The notes below the pieces were generated by a model. The model searched no databases. It had not been told where the DNA came from and saw only the letters and a list, made by a program, of their open reading frames with translations. Below, one piece after another: positions 26,367 through 35,298 of a stretch of DNA of 57,186 bases. Position numbers and translations under genes: made by a program. Source of the DNA: Thermoprotei archaeon (GTDB lineage Archaea > Thermoproteota > Thermoprotei > Thermofilales > B15-G2); the NCBI GenBank assembly GCA_003649445.1, contig QMRV01000010.1, positions 1 through 57,186 on the forward strand, written 5' to 3'. Within the stretch, counting starts at the first letter, position 1. The number at the start of each line of letters is the position of its first letter.

Positions 26367-27342
26367 TTAAGGCATCATCCCAAGTCTCTTTAATTCGCTT
26401 AGATACATTTTCAAAATATTTCAGCAGCTTCGAGTGAAGGCGTTAAGGGATCCAGAACCATTGCCTGCTCAACTAGCTCTATAGAGCCCTCAACCATCCC
26501 TTTGACTAATAGCAGGTATTTCTCAGAATGCAGCCTCAATCAAGCTTTAACAGCATCGGGTAGCTTTACCGAAACTCCCTCTATCTTCCTACCGTCGATT
26601 ACTGCAGGCACTTCTACAGCTATTTCACTAGGTAACCCGCTTATCAGACCTTCCTTTATTAAGTATATTAACTGCTAGCAGTGACAATCTCTTCTCATTA
26701 GAGAAAGCTGAAATTATGTCAAGAGCATATTCTTCCGAAGGCCTTATTTTCTTCTCACCTTTAATTACAGCAGAGAAAACATCCCCTTGTCTTCTGACAA
26801 CGTGCTCGCTGAGCCTCATTTTATCGAAATCTATGACCCCACTTACTCTTTTCAATACAGAACCATATTTAAGGCGATTAAGCCAGTAGCTTAAATAAGG
26901 GAAAAACTCTGCGAATCGTCTATCACTCAAGGTAGGCAGAACCTTAAAAACTTTGTAGACTTCGCGTCTAATTGAGTATGGGTGTTTTCCATAATACTGT
27001 ACTTGCTCGAATTAAATAACTCCTTTGTTAAGACAGAGAACACGGACTCTCCTTTATAGACTATATCAGTAGTCCATATAAAGTGGTTTAATCCTCCAGC
27101 ATGAACACTAATCCCCCTGAGGATTTATGTTCAGTAGCTTTGACGCTAATTTCACGATATGATATACACTATGACATAACTCGACTACATTTACTTTAGT
27201 GTAAAGACTTGCAGCTGCACAGTCGACTCAACCATATTCATTAGACAAAAAGTGCTGCCCCATAGGTCATTTACTCGAAAGAAGTCTCCCAGTAAACCTT
27301 AAGTGAAGCGCTTCTCGTGCCAATTAAAGATACTTTAATCAC
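26367..27342 (-). pseudogene. Glycoside hydrolase family 4 (alpha-galactosidase/glucosidase type), decayed
   Basis: Reverse-strand fragments in different frames match the GH4 order. VIKVSLIGTRSASL at 27342 is the NAD-binding N-terminus, then VNVVELCHSVYHIVKLA, VHAGGLNHFIWTTD (the GLNHFIW signature), VYKVFKVLPTLSDRRFAEFFPY and SLLAVNILNKG. The C-terminal PAVIDGRKIEGVSVKLP and ELVEQAMVLDPLTPSLEAAEI match the family end, finishing LKRLGMMP at 26367. At least four frame breaks, in-frame stops and a missing stretch of about 100 residues after the N-terminus show decay. GH4 enzymes need NAD and a divalent metal. It lies head to tail with the esterase-like gene. Confidence 0.85.
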
Positions 27343-27382
27343 GTCTACATGTCCGCTCCATGGAATAAAAAACTAAGTATCA

Positions 27383-28567
27383 TTACTTAATAAGTTCTTT
27401 AATAACTTCAAATAGCTTCTCTAAGTCGTCTACTGTATTGTATAAATGCGGTGATACTCTTATACCGCCTAGTCCCCCAGCCCCTCTAGCTGCGACAATA
27501 ATGTTTCTTTTCTTTAATTCAGCTACTATGTTATAGTGTTCTTTTAAACTAATGTTCCTTAATTTAAATGTAGTTATACTAGACCACTTTTCTTTATTTT
27601 CAGTAAAGGTCACTATCTCTCCATTTAGCTCAATTATTATATCTATAAGCTTTTCTTTAAGCGACAAATTGTGATAATGTATTTTGTTTATTCCTATTTC
27701 ATTTAAAAGCTTCAATGACTCCGTAAAACCAAGTACACCAAGTATCGGTGGAGTTCCGGCCCACTCGAACCTGGCTGCAGTTTTCTTCAGCTCGAGTAAT
27801 TTCCAGCAGTCTTTATCTGGATTGAACCAGTACTGAGACCATGTCTCGGCAGGCTCCTCCATGTTATGTAAGCCATAAGGAGGAGACTCGAGTTCGCTCA
27901 AAAGCTCTTTTCTAACATAAACTAGACCAACTCCAAACCATGTAGAAAGAAGCCACTTTTCTCCACCAGCTACAGCGAAATCTGGCTTTATTTCATTTAC
28001 ATTGAACTTGACTGCACCTATATGCTGTATTGAGTCTAAAATCAAGTAGGCACCTACTCTATCCGCTATTTCGCGCATTTCTTTGAGTGGCATGACTAAA
28101 CCATTAACCCACTGAACACTGCTAGCTACAATAGCTTTTGTTTTCTCATCAACAGCCTTCTCAATATCTTCTACCGCATAGAAGCCATTTCTATGTCTTA
28201 CTATACGTACTTCGCAGCCAACTTTACTACAGTATGTCTTTACTACTGATGCAACACCAGGAAACTCTAAGTCGAAGCTAACTACATTATCCCCCTTCTT
28301 GAATCCAACCATTGCTATGACTTTACTTAAACCCGTCGTAGTAGACGTGGTAAAAAATACTTCTTCTGCTTCAGCACCTATGATTTTTGCGGCCTCTCTC
28401 CTAGCCTCATCTAAAACTTTTTCCTCGAAGGAAGAATTCCAAGGCCCTTCCTCTAGTAAACGCTGAGCAGTGCTCACTACCTTCTTTATAGCTCTTTGTG
28501 GAACAAGGCCGTAGCCCGCAGTATTCAAGTAGACAGTTTTCTTGAGTACAGGAAATTCTTCTCTCAT
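27383..28567 (-). CDS. Class V aminotransferase (cysteine desulfurase/isopenicillin-N-epimerase-like)
   Basis: A 394-residue PLP enzyme from ATG 28567; a longer in-frame extension to 28621 is unlikely because the family begins FPVLKKTVYLNTAGYG. Motifs are EVFFTTSTTTGLSKV, the DSIQHIGAVK segment with the Asp-Ser-x-x-His pattern, and the PLP lysine in AGGEKWLLSTWFGVG. The Arg of GGIRVSPHLYNT binds carboxylate. A cysteine-desulfurase active Cys loop is not evident, so lyase, epimerase or desulfurase activity cannot be told apart. The C-terminal half is richer in A/T than its neighbours. Confidence 0.87.
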   Translation of the reverse strand: MREEFPVLKKTVYLNTAGYGLVPQRAIKKVVSTAQRLLEEGPWNSSFEEKVLDEARREAAKIIGAEAEEVFFTTSTTTGLSKVIAMVGFKKGDNVVSFDLEFPGVASVVKTYCSKVGCEVRIVRHRNGFYAVEDIEKAVDEKTKAIVASSVQWVNGLVMPLKEMREIADRVGAYLILDSIQHIGAVKFNVNEIKPDFAVAGGEKWLLSTWFGVGLVYVRKELLSELESPPYGLHNMEEPAETWSQYWFNPDKDCWKLLELKKTAARFEWAGTPPILGVLGFTESLKLLNEIGINKIHYHNLSLKEKLIDIIIELNGEIVTFTENKEKWSSITTFKLRNISLKEHYNIVAELKKRNIIVAARGAGGLGGIRVSPHLYNTVDDLEKLFEVIKELIK

Positions 28568-28698
28568 AATCACAGAAAATAGTCTAGCAACAGTAATTAA
28601 ATTTAGCCAAATAAAGGCCATTTTCGCAAGCTTAGCGCAGTACTCCTATTTCGAGGAGAAAGAATATGAAAAAGTAGAGTCTAATCATAGTTGAGAAA

Positions 28699-29460
28699 AT
28701 GCCCTATGATCCCGTAAAATACGCTGAAGCTCTCAAGAGAATAGTAACAAAGAATTCTCTTAGAAAATACTACCGTGTAGCTAGAGGAGGACGCTGGTAT
28801 GGAGGAATAGCTACAGCTGACTGCGTTGGCTGCAACCTCAAATGTGTTTTCTGCTGGAGCGGAGCACCACGAGACCATCCAGACAAAATAGGCAAGTTTT
28901 ATTCGCCTGAGTACATTTTCATGAAGCTCGATAAATGTGCCTCGAGGAGAGGATACCGTCAGCTGAGAGTAAGCGGTAACGAGCCAACTATCGGCCGAGA
29001 ACATTTAACTAAACTGCTGGAGCTTGTAGAAGAGTCAGGAAAATACCTGTTTATACTGGAAACTAATGGAATACTCATAGGATATGACAAGTCTTATGCC
29101 CGAGATCTCTCTAAGTTTACATGTGTACACGTGAGAGTATCTATTAAGGGCTGTACTCCCCAAGAATTCTCTATGCTTACCGGCGCTACACCAAAGTCCT
29201 TCGAGTACCAGCTCCAGGCACTAAAAAACCTTCTCGATTACGGTGTTGAATGCCATCCTGCTGTAATGCTTTCTTTCAGCACTAAAGAGAGTTTGAAGTA
29301 CCTAATTCAAAGACTAGAAGAAATAGACAGAGTACTAGTAGAGGAATTCGAGGAGGAATATGTTTTTGAGTACCCTCACGTAATGGAGCGTCTGAGAAAA
29401 GCGGGCATAAAGCCTAAAGTGAGCTTCAGGCCGGACTCTATACCAGAAGAACTTATCTAA
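28699..29460 (+). CDS. Radical SAM protein
   Basis: A 253-residue compact radical SAM enzyme. The CxxxCxxC cluster lies at Cys45, Cys49 and Cys52 (GCNLKCVFCW), followed by RQLRVSGNEPTIGREHL as the GGE-like SAM-binding strand and ILETNGILIGYD. It resembles pyruvate-formate-lyase-activating-enzyme-like archaeal proteins. No auxiliary cluster cysteines are evident. The nearest neighbour, thioredoxin, is convergent and overlaps by 8 nt. Substrate unknown. Confidence 0.85.
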   Translation: MPYDPVKYAEALKRIVTKNSLRKYYRVARGGRWYGGIATADCVGCNLKCVFCWSGAPRDHPDKIGKFYSPEYIFMKLDKCASRRGYRQLRVSGNEPTIGREHLTKLLELVEESGKYLFILETNGILIGYDKSYARDLSKFTCVHVRVSIKGCTPQEFSMLTGATPKSFEYQLQALKNLLDYGVECHPAVMLSFSTKESLKYLIQRLEEIDRVLVEEFEEEYVFEYPHVMERLRKAGIKPKVSFRPDSIPEELI

Positions 29461-29869
29461 CTAGGCTCTCTACCCAAGACTTTAAAGCAGGTTTAGGCGC
29501 GAAGCCTACGCGCATGCTTACAGGCTTTCCTCCTTTAAATGCCATGAGAGTAGGTATTGCCGTTATACCGTAGTCTAGGGCAGCTTCCTTTACTTTATCT
29601 ACATTTACTTTAGCGAAGAGAACTTTGTCTGAAAGCTCTTTAGCTACTTCTTTGAAGATAGGCGCCATCATTATGCAGGGAGGACACCAGGGAGCCCAGA
29701 AATCTACTACGAGCAACTTGCCTTCACTAGCCGACTTCGCTAAAAGTTCTTTAAACTCCTCGTAGCTCTCTACTTCAATGACTTCACTTCGAGGCTTCTC
29801 TTTTCCTCCTCCCAGCAGCCTAGCTAGTTTTTTCAACTTTATTTTCTCTAGCTCAATATCTTCTGGCAT
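29453..29869 (-). CDS. trx: Thioredoxin
   Basis: A 138-residue thioredoxin with an N-terminal charged extension of about 30 residues before the fold. Active site WAPWCPPCIM, buried partner region VDKVKEAALDYGITAIPTLMAFKGG with the cis-Pro in AIPT, and a normal C-terminal helix. The CPPC redox motif is as in several archaeal thioredoxins. General disulfide reductase in the cytosol. A 39-nt gap separates it from the upstream DUF369 gene on the same strand. Confidence 0.92.
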   Translation of the reverse strand: MPEDIELEKIKLKKLARLLGGGKEKPRSEVIEVESYEEFKELLAKSASEGKLLVVDFWAPWCPPCIMMAPIFKEVAKELSDKVLFAKVNVDKVKEAALDYGITAIPTLMAFKGGKPVSMRVGFAPKPALKSWVESLVR

Positions 29870-29907
29870 CGTTTTTTAAGTAATTTTAATTTAATTTAAA
29901 CATAGCG

Positions 29908-30672
29908 TTACAGTTCAATCATTGGAACAGAATAGAGTGACTCTATGAAATCTAGTGCTTTCAAATACTTTTCTTCGAGTTCTCTTATGGCACTTTTTAA
30001 CTCTTTTTCCCTAGTGCAGCAGGCTGATACGCAGAGGTATCCGTCTTCGTTTAAGTCTACTCTAGAGTACTTGAAGGGAGAAAGTCTTCTTGTAAGGTTT
30101 TCTGTTATTACTACGTGAAATGCTGTTCGAGAATACTTGTAGAGAGGCTCTGTTTCAATATAGTATCCGTAGTCCTCTACATCTAGCTCTAGGCTTATCC
30201 TTCTCCCTTCAATATACTTACACGCAACTACTACAGGGTATCCTCCCTCCATGTCTGCTACTGCTGCCGTGTACCCAGCTTTCCGAAGTACTTCTTTTAT
30301 ACCCTCGTAGTCTTCTTTAAAAACTTCTTTGTGAGCAGATACCTGTACTTCTGCTCTGTCTTCTACCCAGTAGTAGTGGTGAATAGGAGAAATACTGTGG
30401 CCCACAACTGCCACAGGAGTATAGGGCTGACTGTAGCCGAAGAAAACACAGAGAGCCGGGCCTGGCTCCCAGTAAGCTACGTCTCCCTTATGTACATAAG
30501 CTACAGTTTCTGCAAACTCTTTAGAAAAAGGTATATTGAAGTATATCTCTTCTTTCCAGACATTGATTACAGAGGAAGGAGCTTTAGATGAAAGAAAGTG
30601 AGCAAGCTCTTCGTCTTCGACTTCCAATACGAGAGACCCGACTTTAGCTACTTTTAGGTCTATTAACATCAC
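29908..30672 (-). CDS. Cyclophilin-like (DUF369) protein with extra C-terminal domain
   Basis: A 254-residue protein. Residues 1-125 match the archaeal cyclophilin-like fold (DUF369), including SSVINVWKEEIYFNIP, KGDVAYWEPGPALCVFFGYS and VAVVGHSI. Residues 126-254 form an additional alpha/beta domain of unknown type with EGIKEVLRKAGYTAAVADMEGG and CCTREKELKSAIREL. No catalytic proline-isomerase residues are known in this family. Its role is not known; the extra domain may be lineage-specific. Confidence 0.7.
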   Translation of the reverse strand: MMLIDLKVAKVGSLVLEVEDEELAHFLSSKAPSSVINVWKEEIYFNIPFSKEFAETVAYVHKGDVAYWEPGPALCVFFGYSQPYTPVAVVGHSISPIHHYYWVEDRAEVQVSAHKEVFKEDYEGIKEVLRKAGYTAAVADMEGGYPVVVACKYIEGRRISLELDVEDYGYYIETEPLYKYSRTAFHVVITENLTRRLSPFKYSRVDLNEDGYLCVSACCTREKELKSAIRELEEKYLKALDFIESLYSVPMIEL

Positions 30673-30723
30673 TCTTTACTTCGAAACTACTACTTTTAAC
30701 ATTTCCCTTGCAGAAATCACAAA

Positions 30724-31335
30724 CTATTTTAGCATATTGACTATTTTAATGAGTTCTTCTACAGGGTTTCTCGAAAAATCTACTCTTAGATCAAGTAGCT
30801 TATTGTAGTAAGGCGAATACTCTGTTTCGCCGCAAATAATTAGTGCAGCACTCCTGTCACCTCTCATGTCTCCTCCCACTTCATGAGCTCTCCGAGCTGC
30901 TTCTATGAGTCTATCAAGCATATTGAGTTTTCTATTTCTCCTCATAGCGTCTGCCGCCTCTTCTACTACTCCTTTGCGCACATAGTTTCCTATGACAGCA
31001 AAGTCTTCTCCCAAATATTCTCCACGAAACTGAGGAGCCTCAGAGCCAGTGTACGCTGCCTTGTCTAAGCCAAGAGTAATTACTGCTACTTGTCTGTGTT
31101 GAGGATAGCTATCTTTCTTGATAGCTAGATTCAGAGCCTGCTCAGCTGTACTTCCTCTACTAATGAGTTCTCCTATGATCGGCCCTAAGGAAGGATTAGT
31201 TAACGCCTGAGATGCTACCGCGCAGTAAGGGTACTTTATGTAAGGAACTCTGCTTCCCACAGCGATACTGCCGGAGACAGTTATTATTCCGAGAAGCCTG
31301 TTGTCAGGGTCTGCTACTAGAATACTGTAGGTCAT
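30724..31335 (-). CDS. DUF1028 family protein (Ntn-hydrolase-like)
   Basis: A 203-residue protein with the DUF1028 start MTYSILVADPDNRLLGI and the segments AVASQALTNPSLGPIIGELISRGSTAEQALN and QVAVITLGL. This family shares the Ntn-hydrolase fold and is often found with peptidase or amidase genes, but its reaction is not established. Its start overlaps the epimerase stop by 4 nt, indicating a coupled operon with the GalE-like gene. Confidence 0.85.
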   Translation of the reverse strand: MTYSILVADPDNRLLGIITVSGSIAVGSRVPYIKYPYCAVASQALTNPSLGPIIGELISRGSTAEQALNLAIKKDSYPQHRQVAVITLGLDKAAYTGSEAPQFRGEYLGEDFAVIGNYVRKGVVEEAADAMRRNRKLNMLDRLIEAARRAHEVGGDMRGDRSAALIICGETEYSPYYNKLLDLRVDFSRNPVEELIKIVNMLK

Positions 31336-32303
31336 AGCTTCTGTCCCTTAGATAAATACTCGAGAATTTCTCTTGCGGCTCTTCTGACAGCGTCTCTCGA
31401 GCTTAGCTTAGGCTTCCAGCCATACTTCTTAGCTTTACTTATATCAAGTAGCATTAACTTGACGTCGCCGGGCCATCCTCTTCCATCGGAAGTCATCGGC
31501 TTAAACACGTATTTCACGTTTTTGAGGCCCATTTCCTCTACAACAATATCGGCTATCTCTATTACTTTAACCCAGTCCTCGTTTCCCACATTAAATACCT
31601 CGTAGTCTTTGATAGGGTCTTTTACTTTATTGAAGAGATAGAGCATGGCTTCAACACAGTCTGATACATGGAGATAGCTTTTTTGCTGAGTCCCGTCACC
31701 GAGTATTTCTAGACATGAGGGGTTCTTTTTGAGCTTATGTATAAAATCCCATATTACTCCATGAGTAGATCTTCCTCCCACAATATTGGCTAGTCTGTAG
31801 ATTACTCCTTTAATTCCATAGAGCTTAGAATAAGTCACAATGAAATTCTCGCAGGCAAGTTTACTCGCACCATATACCGAGATAGGTTCAAGTGGATGAT
31901 AGTCTTCAGGAGTAGGCATAATTTTGGCTTCTCCGTAAACTGTGCTCGAGCTCGTGAAAATGAAGTAGGGTATATCGTTTAATCGAGCTGCTTCAAGGAC
32001 ATTAAACGTAGCTAAGACATTTTCCTCAAAGTGTATTCTAGGATTTATAGAGGATACTCTTACTTCGGGATTTGCAGCCAAGTGGAAGACTACTTCAGAA
32101 TCTTTCATAAAACTCCAGTCGGTTAAAGTCTTTAAATCTGCTTTAATTAGCTTAAAGCGAGAATTATTTAAGTGCCTACTTAAGTTCTCTACTTTACCGC
32201 TGCTGAGATTATCTACTACTATTACTTCATGTCCTTCCTCGATAAGCTTATCTACGAGCCAGCTTCCAATGAAACCTGCACCACCCGTGACTACTGTCCT
32301 CAT
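31332..32303 (-). CDS. NAD-dependent epimerase, UDP-glucose 4-epimerase-like
   Basis: A 323-residue extended short-chain dehydrogenase. Rossmann motif TGGAGFIGSWL at residues 5-15, DNLSSG, the DNA-like VFHLAANPEVRVSS segment, FTSSSTVYG with catalytic Ser/Thr and YGASKLACE with Tyr and Lys of the catalytic site. It should interconvert UDP-sugars at C4 (glucose/galactose or their amino or uronic forms). Overlaps by 4 nt with the DUF1028 gene downstream. Confidence 0.88.
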   Translation of the reverse strand: MRTVVTGGAGFIGSWLVDKLIEEGHEVIVVDNLSSGKVENLSRHLNNSRFKLIKADLKTLTDWSFMKDSEVVFHLAANPEVRVSSINPRIHFEENVLATFNVLEAARLNDIPYFIFTSSSTVYGEAKIMPTPEDYHPLEPISVYGASKLACENFIVTYSKLYGIKGVIYRLANIVGGRSTHGVIWDFIHKLKKNPSCLEILGDGTQQKSYLHVSDCVEAMLYLFNKVKDPIKDYEVFNVGNEDWVKVIEIADIVVEEMGLKNVKYVFKPMTSDGRGWPGDVKLMLLDISKAKKYGWKPKLSSRDAVRRAAREILEYLSKGQKL

Positions 32304-32357
32304 ATTGTGTGTGAGTAAGCGTAATGTAATTTAAAACTATCGTAAATTCATTGAAAA

Positions 32358-33392
32358 CTAGAAGTCTATTACAGGCGTACTAGAAAATTTTCCTAATTCA
32401 ATAAATTCGCCGGGCTCAGCATCAGTGTAGATTAAGCGAAAGCCTATAGGCTTGTTTTTAATGAAAGCTACAGCAAGACACTCTTCAATGTACTCGAGGA
32501 ACTTTTCTCTAGGAGCATTGGGAAGAAGCACCATGTCTACTCCAGCTACACATGCTACAGAGAACCTAATGAAGTCTCTTGCCCTCAGAGCCCCCTCAGC
32601 TGCAAGCCTTTTTAACTCATTGTCTTCAGCTAAAGGGAGCATAATCTCGTTAAATCCACAAGACTTTAGCTCAGCTGAAGCTCTTTCAATAGCCTTATTC
32701 AAAACAAGTATTCGGTAGAGAGAAATACTTCTCTTTCCTGAAGTAATTAAAGGAACAACAGACTCCTCCATCCAAGGTGAAATAGATAGATCTACTCCCT
32801 TAACCTCAATCCCTGCTTTACAGGAGATTTCTGTGAGAACTTTTAAGCAAGTTCTTCCAGCATCTCTTATTTTTTCAATAATATTCCCCTTTGAGTAAAG
32901 ATACTTGGCGTAGAGAAGAGCCCCCGTTAAAAAGGGCTTCCCTGAAACACAGGCTGCAGCCGGAAAATAAGGTGTTTCAATAGGACCTTTAACGACAAGA
33001 GCTATTCTACACTGAGTAAGATAATCGCCTCTCTTCCTTAGAGAATTCAAGGCTTGATAGTACTTCTCGGCTAGACACGGAATTCGACTTAACTCTAGTT
33101 CAGGGACATTGAAACTCGCGAAAAGATTTTCATACGAAGACAGACTTTCACATATTTCAGCTAAATTCCCTTCAGCTGACAAAGGCACAGAAAAATAATC
33201 GAAGTCCGCTTCCTCGACGAAAGCAGAAGCTCTGTCGAGAAGCTTTAAAGAACACTTAGTTGGAGCTAAGGCAATTCTATAGCTCCAGATCTCAGTTCTT
33301 ACTTCCGTTTCCTTTACTTTTCTTGCTAATTCTATAAAACTTTCATTCAGCTCAGGTATAGCGAGAGTAACCGCTCTAACCTTAAACTTCAC
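32358..33392 (-). CDS. DUF711 family protein
   Basis: A 344-residue protein of the DUF711 (UPF0210) family. Features include KVRAVTLAIPELNESFIELA at the start, GPIETPYFPAAACVSG, the GVDLSISPWMEESVVPLI region and the C-terminal KNKPIGFRLIYTDAEPGEFI ending in GKFSSTPVIDF. The fold is related to pyruvate-formate-lyase-like barrels in database descriptions, but no reaction is established and no glycyl-radical motif is visible. About 36 nt separate it from the upstream glutaredoxin-like gene. Confidence 0.78.
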   Translation of the reverse strand: MKFKVRAVTLAIPELNESFIELARKVKETEVRTEIWSYRIALAPTKCSLKLLDRASAFVEEADFDYFSVPLSAEGNLAEICESLSSYENLFASFNVPELELSRIPCLAEKYYQALNSLRKRGDYLTQCRIALVVKGPIETPYFPAAACVSGKPFLTGALLYAKYLYSKGNIIEKIRDAGRTCLKVLTEISCKAGIEVKGVDLSISPWMEESVVPLITSGKRSISLYRILVLNKAIERASAELKSCGFNEIMLPLAEDNELKRLAAEGALRARDFIRFSVACVAGVDMVLLPNAPREKFLEYIEECLAVAFIKNKPIGFRLIYTDAEPGEFIELGKFSSTPVIDF

Positions 33393-33427
33393 AATATCTA
33401 TACTTACGGAAGCACTATTTAAGACTG

Positions 33428-33691
33428 TTATTCGCCTGCAGAAGCTCTGTTTTTTGCTTTAAAGTATTCTTCTATCTGTTTAAGTCCTACAAGTATGGCT
33501 TCTTCTGTAGCCACTAGAGGAGTTTTATTTGACCCAAACTCTAATATCATCCAGCCGCGAACACCATTCTCGTCTACATCTACTTTGACAAAAGGTATAC
33601 CTAGAGACTCTAAAAGCACAACAGCCTTCTCGCACTCACTATTGTTCTTCTCTACAAATAGGTAGACTTTGCCTTTGTTCATAGGCATCAC
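33428..33691 (-). CDS. Glutaredoxin-like thioredoxin-fold protein lacking CxxC
   Basis: An 87-residue thioredoxin-fold protein. VYLFVEKNNSECEKAVVLLESLGIPFVKVDVDENGVRGWMI matches strand 1, the active-site loop and helix of a glutaredoxin. The motif position reads NSEC, with a single Cys. TPLVATEEAILVGL supplies the cis-Pro and final strand. With one cysteine it cannot be a dithiol reductase; a monothiol or ligand-binding role is possible. The start could be M1, M2 or M4. Confidence 0.72.
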   Translation of the reverse strand: MMPMNKGKVYLFVEKNNSECEKAVVLLESLGIPFVKVDVDENGVRGWMILEFGSNKTPLVATEEAILVGLKQIEEYFKAKNRASAGE

Positions 33692-33836
33692 TCATAGTTT
33701 CCTCAAATATTTAATATTGGGTTACGTTTAACTTACCCAGTATTATCAGAATATCTTGCTACTAATACTCTGTGCAAGAGATTACCGAAACTGCTCTCCT
33801 TCAAAAGGCTTATTAAGTTAAATAGAATAGGCTAGT

Positions 33837-33843
33837 GAGGTGA
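33837..33843 (+). promoter_or_regulatory. Strong Shine-Dalgarno site fixing a TTG start
   Basis: The sequence gaggtga lies 6 nt before the TTG at 33850. It is complementary to the archaeal 16S rRNA 3' end, unlike most genes here, which have no ribosome binding site. It supports TTG as the start of the next gene. Confidence 0.7.
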
Positions 33844-33849
33844 AGCAAT

Positions 33850-34953
33850 TTGATAATATTCGTTACAGCAATAAGTGGTAGCGGAAGACTGGATTACATA
33901 AAAAGAGTACAGAAATTAGCGGGAGACAAGCTTGAAGTAAGAGACATAGGCTCAATGATGTTCGAGAAATCGAGGCAACTAGGTATAGAGATCCCTGAAG
34001 GAAAAATACTAGACCTCGACCCCTTTGCATTAAACTACTTGAGAGCAGCTATTTTTGAAGAGCTATTGAAAGAGAAAAAAGAATTCGAGAGTTACAGTGA
34101 GAAAGACAAAGACCTAATAATAAGTACTCACACATGCTTCAGGTGGAAGAAACACCTTGTTCCAGGATTCAATTTCTACTATTTAAATCAACTGAACCCC
34201 GATGTCTACGTGACAATCATAGACAACGTTCACTACATTAAAGCTCGCCTCGAATCAAATCCTCACTGGCGAGGCAGACTTACTCTTAAAGATATATTAA
34301 TTTGGAGAGACGAAGAAGTCTTCATAAGTGAAATGCTTGCACAGTACCAGCAGAAACCACACTACATTATTGCCTACTCAGAACCCCCCGATGTACTCTA
34401 CAACATTATATATAATGTCGAAAAAAAGAAAAAACGTGGAGAAAAGCCAGCGATTAAAGCTTACTTAAGCTATCCTATTACATATGTTAAAAGCAGAGAC
34501 GAGTTTATTAAAGAGAAAAACGAAGTTAAAGAAAAGCTCAGAGAATCAGGCATAATTGTTTTCGACCCCATAAGTGTAGAAGAAATGGATATAATAGGAG
34601 CAGCTGAAGCAGCTGCTAGAGAAGGAAAAAAAGAAGTAGTTTTTGAAGTAGAAGGAAAAGAGTTCAAAATACCTTTAAGAGAAATAGAGGACGCTAAAGA
34701 AGATATAGTAGACCAAGTTGTAGCGAGAGACTACAAGCTGATAAACCAGTCAGACATAATCATAGTCTACTACCCTGTAACATACTTGAGCGCAGGAGTT
34801 CTAAGCGAAATAAACTACGGATTTACACACAACAAGGAAGTCTACGCAATATTCCCACACAGCGTAAGCCCGTTCCTGAAATACTACACTACAAAAATAT
34901 TCAAGTCAGTAGACGAGCTAATAGAGTACTTTAGAGAAAGAGAAATGATTTAA
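33850..34953 (+). CDS. Fusion of degenerate adenylate-kinase-like P-loop domain and nucleoside 2-deoxyribosyltransferase-like domain
   Basis: A 367-residue protein. Residues 1-200 look like an archaeal adenylate-kinase-type P-loop fold (VTAISGSGRLDYIKRVQ, then ISTHTCFRWKKHLVPGF), but the Walker A GxxGxGK[ST] is GSGRLD, without the Lys-Ser/Thr. Residues 210-367 resemble a nucleoside 2-deoxyribosyltransferase or related Rossmann-like domain (KAYLSYPITYVKS, VVARDYKLINQSDIIIVYYPVTYLSAGVLSEI), with acidic residues in the last motif near the expected active site. Function unknown. Starts at TTG after a clear Shine-Dalgarno; its 3' end overlaps the convergent small gene by 4 nt. Confidence 0.7.
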   Translation: MIIFVTAISGSGRLDYIKRVQKLAGDKLEVRDIGSMMFEKSRQLGIEIPEGKILDLDPFALNYLRAAIFEELLKEKKEFESYSEKDKDLIISTHTCFRWKKHLVPGFNFYYLNQLNPDVYVTIIDNVHYIKARLESNPHWRGRLTLKDILIWRDEEVFISEMLAQYQQKPHYIIAYSEPPDVLYNIIYNVEKKKKRGEKPAIKAYLSYPITYVKSRDEFIKEKNEVKEKLRESGIIVFDPISVEEMDIIGAAEAAAREGKKEVVFEVEGKEFKIPLREIEDAKEDIVDQVVARDYKLINQSDIIIVYYPVTYLSAGVLSEINYGFTHNKEVYAIFPHSVSPFLKYYTTKIFKSVDELIEYFREREMI

Positions 34954-35216
34954 TGAACAGTAACTTCATCTATTTCTGCTTCTAGCTCTTCGTATACTTC
35001 GACCAGCTTCTTGAGCACTTCTGCCTCCTCTACGTATATCTTAATGTTTGTTAAGCCGTCTTCTATTCTCTGGCAAGAAACTACCAAAACTACTTTTCCT
35101 TCCGAGATAACCGCGTATGAAGAATATCCGATTTCGATTACTTCGCCTAGCTTGCCTAGTATCTGTGCCACATCTTGGGGCGCTAGCCCGCTTCTGCCAG
35201 TTAACTCGATTATCAT
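34950..35216 (-). CDS. Small conserved-looking protein of unknown function
   Basis: An 88-residue protein with no family I recognise. Predicted alternation is strand-helix-strand-strand-strand-helix: MIIELTGRSGLAPQDVAQIL, IEIGYSSYAVISEGKVVLVVS, then an amphipathic acidic C-terminal helix with VEEAEVLKKLVEVYEELEAE. An ATG start at 35216 and a normal stop overlapping the convergent neighbour by 4 nt make it likely to be real. A regulatory, ACT-like or nucleic-acid-related role cannot be assigned. Confidence 0.55.
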   Translation of the reverse strand: MIIELTGRSGLAPQDVAQILGKLGEVIEIGYSSYAVISEGKVVLVVSCQRIEDGLTNIKIYVEEAEVLKKLVEVYEELEAEIDEVTVH

Positions 35217-35267
35217 AATTCACATTTAATAGTCTCCCGATAAATGCTTTTCCTCGAGAATCCTCAA

Positions 35268-35280
35268 CGATAAATACTTC
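35268..35280 (+). promoter_or_regulatory. TATA-like box for the XPD helicase gene
   Basis: The sequence cgataaatacttc is centred about 25 nt before the GTG at 35299, the usual spacing for leaderless genes in this window. It supports 35299 as the true start of the helicase gene despite the frame break. Confidence 0.5.
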
Positions 35281-35298
35281 TCGAGAACAAGTTAGCCG

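Noticed and set aside
32452..32718. Forward frame opposite the DUF711 gene
   Set aside because: Reverse strand carries a clear DUF711 sequence; the forward frame is a shadow.
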